A program made the position numbers and the translations under genes. Source: Acidobacteriaceae bacterium (GTDB taxonomy: Bacteria; Acidobacteriota; Terriglobia; Bryobacterales; Bryobacteraceae). Taken from it: DNA of 9,421 nt. Positions 6,864 through 9,421 of the stretch are shown here, one piece after another (positions within the stretch are counted from its first letter, which is position 1; every line of letters begins with the position of its first letter). The notes under the pieces were generated by a model. The model made no database searches and had not been told where the DNA came from. It saw only the letters and a list, made by a program, of their open reading frames with translations. Where the stretch lies: assembly GCA_019245255.1 (NCBI GenBank), contig JAFARV010001037.1, forward strand, positions 1 to 9,421, given 5' to 3'.

Positions 6864-6967
6864 GGACTGGGGTCGCTGACGCTCCCGGGCTCGGTGTCGA
6901 GAGTGGTCAGTGGTCAGCGATCAGCCGGACTGGGGTCGCTGACGCTCCCTGGCTCGGTGTCGAGAGT
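6861..6967. repeat. Two 44-bp direct repeats, 63-bp period
   Basis: Copy A (6861-6904) and copy B (6924-6967) both begin GCCGGACTGGGGTCGCTGAC and end CTCGGTGTCGAGAGT. They differ at one base (CCCGGG in A, CCCTGG in B), and 19 bp separate them. The first bases of copy A also finish the preceding heptamer array. I see no open frame that explains them and no inverted terminal repeats. They look like a duplicated intergenic repeat element. Two copies with a repeat-like spacer and no cas genes rule out a CRISPR array. Confidence 0.9.
6904..6924. repeat. Second heptamer set, consensus TGGTCAG, between the 44-bp repeats
   Basis: Three phased 7-bp units, TGGTCAG, TGGTCAG and CGATCAG, fill essentially the whole spacer between the two 44-bp repeats. 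Their unit length equals that of the TTAGCTT array 40 bp away, and the units share an xxxxCAG/xxAGC flavour. This suggests the same slippage-prone mechanism made both, though three units is too few to be sure. Confidence 0.6.
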
Positions 6968-6996
6968 TGGTTTGATTCGAGGGAATGTGCGGGATC

Positions 6997-7022
6997 TCCA
7001 ATCGCTTCGCTCATGGCTCTGA
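6997..7022 (+). repeat. 26-bp dispersed repeat, copy 1
   Basis: This copy has the core ATCGCTTCGCTCATGG and matches positions 8660-8685 at 25 of 26 bases in the same orientation. It overlaps the end of the minus-strand hypothetical gene: the stop codon (7011-7013) and the last three codons (Ser-Glu-Pro) are written in repeat sequence. Confidence 0.8.
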
Positions 7023-7598
7023 TTCAGTTGTTGGTTTTGAAGAGTTTCGTTGTTGTTGTTCGAAGGCGCGATGTTGGCTGGGAGCAGGAGACCATGGGAT
7101 TGAGTGCGGGATGCCGAGCGTCGCCTGAACCTTCTGAATGCTCAGCACCAACGCGTTTTCTCGCATGTAGGTCATGCGCTCCTGGAGTTCTTCGCGTTTG
7201 CGGCGGCCGAGGATGGCTTCGATTTCGCACAGCGTGCGGGTTTTCGAGTTCTCAAGCGACGTTTTGTAGCGCGTCATTAACAGGAGGCGGCGCTCGAGTT
7301 TATCGAGCACTTCTTCAGATTGATTCGCGAGTTCGGCTTCAGCGAAGCGTTGCTGCGCGTTGCACACGGCTTGCATGCCACGGCGGGTGAGCCAATCATC
7401 CTGCGCGAGCTTTTCGATGAGCAGCACGAGAGCAGGATCGGCATCAGTTTCGTAGTCGTAGTGATCGAACCAGGCTTTGCGGACGGCTTCGAACTCCTCA
7501 CGCGATTCGCCGGGGAGGATGCGGAAATGCTCAGAGCGGAGGCCGTGCTCGGTCGAGTTCTGGCTGGAGCGGAGTTTGCCATCGGGGGTCTTGGGCAT
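7011..7598 (-). CDS. Uncharacterised protein of the 'TPDGK...SSQN..HGL' type
   Basis: I do not know a function for this 195-aa protein. Near its start it has the motif PKTPDGKLRSSQNSTEHGLR (2-21), followed by an ILPGESREEFEAVRKAW segment (27-43). It resembles a family of uncharacterised proteins I associate with Acidobacteriota and Planctomycetes, whose members begin with GxRTxEGKxRSxxNAxxHGL-like sequences. Residues 50-150 are strongly helical and charged (LERRLLLMTRYKTSLENSKT at 101-120), suggesting a coiled-coil or helical bundle. The tail (165-195) is polar and low-complexity. No signal peptide or membrane helix is seen. The frame is open to 7775, but the ATG at 7598 starts at the conserved motif; the longer Cys/Arg-rich start looks non-coding. 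No clear ribosome-binding site is visible. Its 3' end runs into a 26-bp dispersed repeat. It is divergent from the hydrolase and lies 251 nt upstream of tgt. Confidence 0.75.
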   Translation of the reverse strand: MPKTPDGKLRSSQNSTEHGLRSEHFRILPGESREEFEAVRKAWFDHYDYETDADPALVLLIEKLAQDDWLTRRGMQAVCNAQQRFAEAELANQSEEVLDKLERRLLLMTRYKTSLENSKTRTLCEIEAILGRRKREELQERMTYMRENALVLSIQKVQATLGIPHSIPWSPAPSQHRAFEQQQRNSSKPTTESEP

Positions 7599-7670
7599 GC
7601 ATGGCGAGTATGGCGGGAGGGGTGTGCGGAAGAGGCGGATTGGGGCGAGTGAAGTTGTTGAAGGGACAGG

Positions 7671-7694
7671 CAGAAAATTCTTTTCGAATTTCTG
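7671..7694. other. Imperfect inverted repeat between divergent genes
   Basis: CAGAAAATTC (7671-7680) and GAATTTCTG (7686-7694) pair over 9 bp with one bulged A around the loop TTTTC. The site lies in the 167-nt space between the divergent hypothetical protein and the alpha/beta hydrolase. It is AT-rich compared with its surroundings, as an operator or promoter zone would be. I could not identify convincing -35/-10 boxes, so a regulatory role is only a suggestion. Confidence 0.3.
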
Positions 7695-7765
7695 TGATTG
7701 CGCTTGGGAACACCAGCAATCGGATCGACGTAGCTCAATGCGTGCGCGACGTATTTCGCAGAGGG

Positions 7766-8656
7766 ATGGTCGCACGAATCATTTTGGGTGCGGTGGTGCT
7801 GCTCATCGTCATCGGCTCGATTGGTGTTGATGTCGCCATGGAGGGCGCACTTCACCCAACCGGACGCCGTCGTGCTTTGGATACCGCCGGTCTCGCGCAA
7901 CGTTCAGCAGACGCTGTGTCTGGCACTGCACGTCACATCACGATACATGCAAGCGACGACGTTCCCCTGAAGGCGTGGTGGATCGTACCGCGACACTGGA
8001 GTGGGCGGGCGGTGATCGCTTGTCATGGGGTTGCCGATTCTGGTTTTGGCGTCCTGGGAGATGCGCTGCTGTTCCTTCGCAACGGGTATGCGGTGCTGGT
8101 TCCGGACAGCCGCGGTCACGGCGAGAGCGGAGGTCTTGTCAGCTACGGAGTGTATGAAGCACGCGACACCGTGCAATGGCTTTCTCTGGTAAGGGCACAA
8201 GGCGCTCGGAAGGTATATGGATTCGGCGAGTCACTCGGCGGCGCTATTTTGCTGGAATCTCTCGGTCGCGGCGCCCAGTTCAATGCCATCATTGCGGAAT
8301 CTCCGTATTCCTCTTTTGAAGAGATTGCCCGAGAACGCGTTGCTCGCTATGAGCATGTGGCCCCGTGGCTGGCCACGATCATGGTGAAGGAGGCTTTGCT
8401 GTACACTCGTGTCGCTCATCAGGTTGCGCTTTCTGAGGCGGACCCTGCACACGCAGTTCGTGGAGTTGACGTACCGATTCTGCTGATCCATGGCGAGAAC
8501 GATCGCGAAACAAGTCCTGTCAACTCGGAAAGGATTTTTCGAGAGGCGAGCTGTGCAGAACTCTGGTTGGTAGCGGATGCCGGACATACGGGGGCATACG
8601 CCGCTTCGCCGCGGCAGTTCGAATCGCGCGTGCTCGATTGGTTCAACCGCCACTGA
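7766..8656 (+). CDS. Membrane-anchored alpha/beta hydrolase
   Basis: This is a serine hydrolase of the alpha/beta fold, similar in layout to the B. subtilis YqkD-type proteins; the substrate is unknown. From the ATG at 7766 it has 296 aa. An N-terminal hydrophobic helix (about 3-22) with no obvious cleavage site suggests the catalytic domain is anchored outside the inner membrane. The oxyanion motif CHG is at 86-88, DSRGHGESGG at 114-123, and the nucleophile elbow GFGESLGG at 152-159 (Ser156). Asp246 (HGENDRETS) and His274 (DAGHTGAY) complete the triad. The frame is open from 7601, but the upstream part is low-quality sequence ahead of the hydrophobic helix. The AGAGGG just before the ATG is too close to be a good ribosome site, so the start is uncertain; GTG at 7742 is an alternative. 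A repeat begins 3 nt after the stop. Confidence 0.85.
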   Translation: MVARIILGAVVLLIVIGSIGVDVAMEGALHPTGRRRALDTAGLAQRSADAVSGTARHITIHASDDVPLKAWWIVPRHWSGRAVIACHGVADSGFGVLGDALLFLRNGYAVLVPDSRGHGESGGLVSYGVYEARDTVQWLSLVRAQGARKVYGFGESLGGAILLESLGRGAQFNAIIAESPYSSFEEIARERVARYEHVAPWLATIMVKEALLYTRVAHQVALSEADPAHAVRGVDVPILLIHGENDRETSPVNSERIFREASCAELWLVADAGHTGAYAASPRQFESRVLDWFNRH

Positions 8657-8659
8657 ATT

Positions 8660-8685
8660 TCCAATCGCTTCGCTCATGGCCCTGA
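8660..8685 (+). repeat. 26-bp dispersed repeat, copy 2
   Basis: This is the second copy of the repeat at 6997-7022, differing at one base (GGCCCTGA here, GGCTCTGA there). It begins 3 bp after the hydrolase stop and lies in the 76-bp gap before the beta-galactosidase. Both copies are in the same orientation. Confidence 0.8.
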
Positions 8686-8721
8686 AAAGCGCGGCTATCT
8701 ACAATCGAGGACATCGGATCT

Positions 8722-8726
8722 GGAGG
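8722..8726 (+). promoter_or_regulatory. Ribosome-binding site that decides a TTG start
   Basis: GGAGG lies 6 nt upstream of TTG at 8733. It is one of the best Shine-Dalgarno matches in the window and fixes a TTG start. The frame begins with a signal-peptide-like sequence and has no ATG until 8952 (Met74), which is inside the conserved domain. Confidence 0.75.
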
Positions 8727-8732
8727 AATCGC

Positions 8733-9421
8733 TTGAAGCTGCCAGTCAGAACAGTGCTTTTTGTAATTGGGTTGGGGACGATATCAGGCTCGGTTCTGTT
8801 TAGTCGTGAGGCGCCGAGGATTCGGAATGAAAACGGTTTTGCGCAACTGGTTGTTCACGGCAAGCCATTCCTGATTCTGGGCGGGGAACTTGGAAATTCG
8901 TCAGCAGGTACCGCCGCTGAGGCCGACAGCATTCTTCCACGGCTGGCTTCCATGCACATCAACACCGTACTGACGCCGGTGGCTTGGGAGGAGATCGAAC
9001 CGCAAGAAGGTCATTTCGACTTTTCGATCCTGGACCACTGGATTGATGTGTCGCAGCAACAGCATCTGCATCTGGTGCTGTTGTGGTTTGGAAGCTGGAA
9101 AAACGCGTTTTCGAATTATGCTCCGGAGTGGGTGAGGGCGGATACGCGGCGATTTCCGCGCGCGGTTTCGGCCGATGGCCTGCCGCTTGAAATTCTCTCG
9201 ACATTCAGCGATGAGACGATTCGCGCGGATGCACGCGCCTTTTCATCCCTGATGCGGCATGTGCGCGAGAAGGACGCGGACGGGGGGACCGTTCTGATGG
9301 TGCAGGTGGAGAACGAAATCGGGTACCTGGGACGCGGGAGAGACCGCTCAGACCGGGCGAACAGGCTGTTCGCGGATAGTGTGCCAACCGATCTGAAGCG
9401 CGGCTTGGAGCAGCGCCGGAC
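8733..9421 (+). CDS. Secreted beta-galactosidase, DUF5597 / GH35-like, 3' end cut by the window edge
   Basis: This is a glycoside hydrolase expected to remove beta-linked galactose or a related sugar from oligosaccharides or plant polysaccharides outside the cytoplasm. The first 229 codons are present. Residues 1-23 form a signal-peptide-like start (MKLPVRTVLFVIGLGTISGS). GKPFLILGGELGNSSA (43-58) and MHINTVLTPVAWEEIEPQEG (74-93) are typical of the TIM-barrel start of GH35-type enzymes with a DUF5597 tail. LVLLWFGSWKNAFSNYAPEW (114-133) is a strong family signature. MVQVENEIG (189-197) holds the predicted acid/base Glu (E195, the NE motif). The nucleophile Glu and the C-terminal domain lie outside the window. 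The start is TTG, set by a GGAGG site. The hydrolase upstream is on the same strand, 76 nt away across a repeat, so co-transcription is possible. Substrate is not determined. Confidence 0.88.
   Translation, partial: MKLPVRTVLFVIGLGTISGSVLFSREAPRIRNENGFAQLVVHGKPFLILGGELGNSSAGTAAEADSILPRLASMHINTVLTPVAWEEIEPQEGHFDFSILDHWIDVSQQQHLHLVLLWFGSWKNAFSNYAPEWVRADTRRFPRAVSADGLPLEILSTFSDETIRADARAFSSLMRHVREKDADGGTVLMVQVENEIGYLGRGRDRSDRANRLFADSVPTDLKRGLEQRR

Noticed and set aside
6861..6967. CRISPR-like repeat-spacer-repeat
   Set aside because: Only two 44-bp copies, a 19-bp spacer that is itself heptamer repeats, and no cas genes.
6851..7390. 179-codon plus-strand frame across the repeat gap
   Set aside because: Its first third translates the 44-bp repeats and the rest is antisense to the hypothetical gene; no coding character.
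7601..7765. N-terminal extension of the hydrolase to the first ATG at 7601
   Set aside because: The extra 55 residues precede a normal membrane anchor, overlap the divergent gene's start zone and have no ribosome-binding site.
7599..7775. N-terminal extension of the minus-strand hypothetical protein to 7775
   Set aside because: The added 59 residues are Cys/Arg/Pro-rich, do not resemble the helical body, and precede the conserved start motif; they would also overlap the hydrolase start.
6997..8685. Insertion sequence or transposon carrying the hypothetical protein and hydrolase
   Set aside because: No transposase or recombinase motif in either protein and no inverted terminal repeats; only the direct 26-bp repeats are supported.

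Overview
The window looks like chromosomal DNA from an Acidobacteriota member, possibly Bryobacterales/Solibacter-like. This is an inference from gene content: a DUF5597-type beta-galactosidase, an uncharacterised 'TPDGK...HGL' protein of a kind I associate with these genomes, a TonB-ExbB-ExbD set next to secDF, moderately high GC, and short heptameric intergenic repeats. No search was run. I see no phage, CRISPR, transposase, tRNA or rRNA.

Left and middle (1-6759), all on the minus strand, read in transcription order from right to left: tgt (tRNA-guanine transglycosylase), yajC, secD, secF, tonB, exbB, exbD. tgt-yajC-secD-secF is the classic bacterial order. YajC, SecD and SecF form the auxiliary module of the Sec translocon, which uses the proton motive force to pull exported proteins through. 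TonB-ExbB-ExbD form the inner-membrane motor that energises outer-membrane TonB-dependent receptors. The two proton-driven modules are thus collinear, and one supports export while the other powers receptors that must themselves be exported. exbD runs off the left edge. Three gaps in this run hold strong inverted repeats: tgt-yajC, secF-tonB and exbB-exbD. None has a T-tract, so they look like processing, stability or regulatory structures rather than simple terminators.

Repeat-rich gap (6760-7010): about 14 near-perfect 7-bp units begin six bases upstream of the tgt start codon. They are followed by two 44-bp direct repeats (one mismatch, 63-bp period) separated by a second small heptamer set, and then by a 26-bp dispersed repeat.

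Right part (7011-9421): a minus-strand uncharacterised 195-aa protein, a divergent membrane-anchored alpha/beta hydrolase on the plus strand, and the first 229 codons of a secreted DUF5597/GH35-like beta-galactosidase that starts with TTG. The 26-bp repeat occurs again between the last two genes. Its two copies lie in direct orientation and bracket the hypothetical protein plus hydrolase pair.

I find no convincing new multi-gene system. The points most worth a second look are a helix-hairpin-helix-like insertion in the first periplasmic domain of SecF, the repeat-built leader of tgt, the repeat-bracketed two-gene segment, and the overlapping hairpins ahead of tonB.
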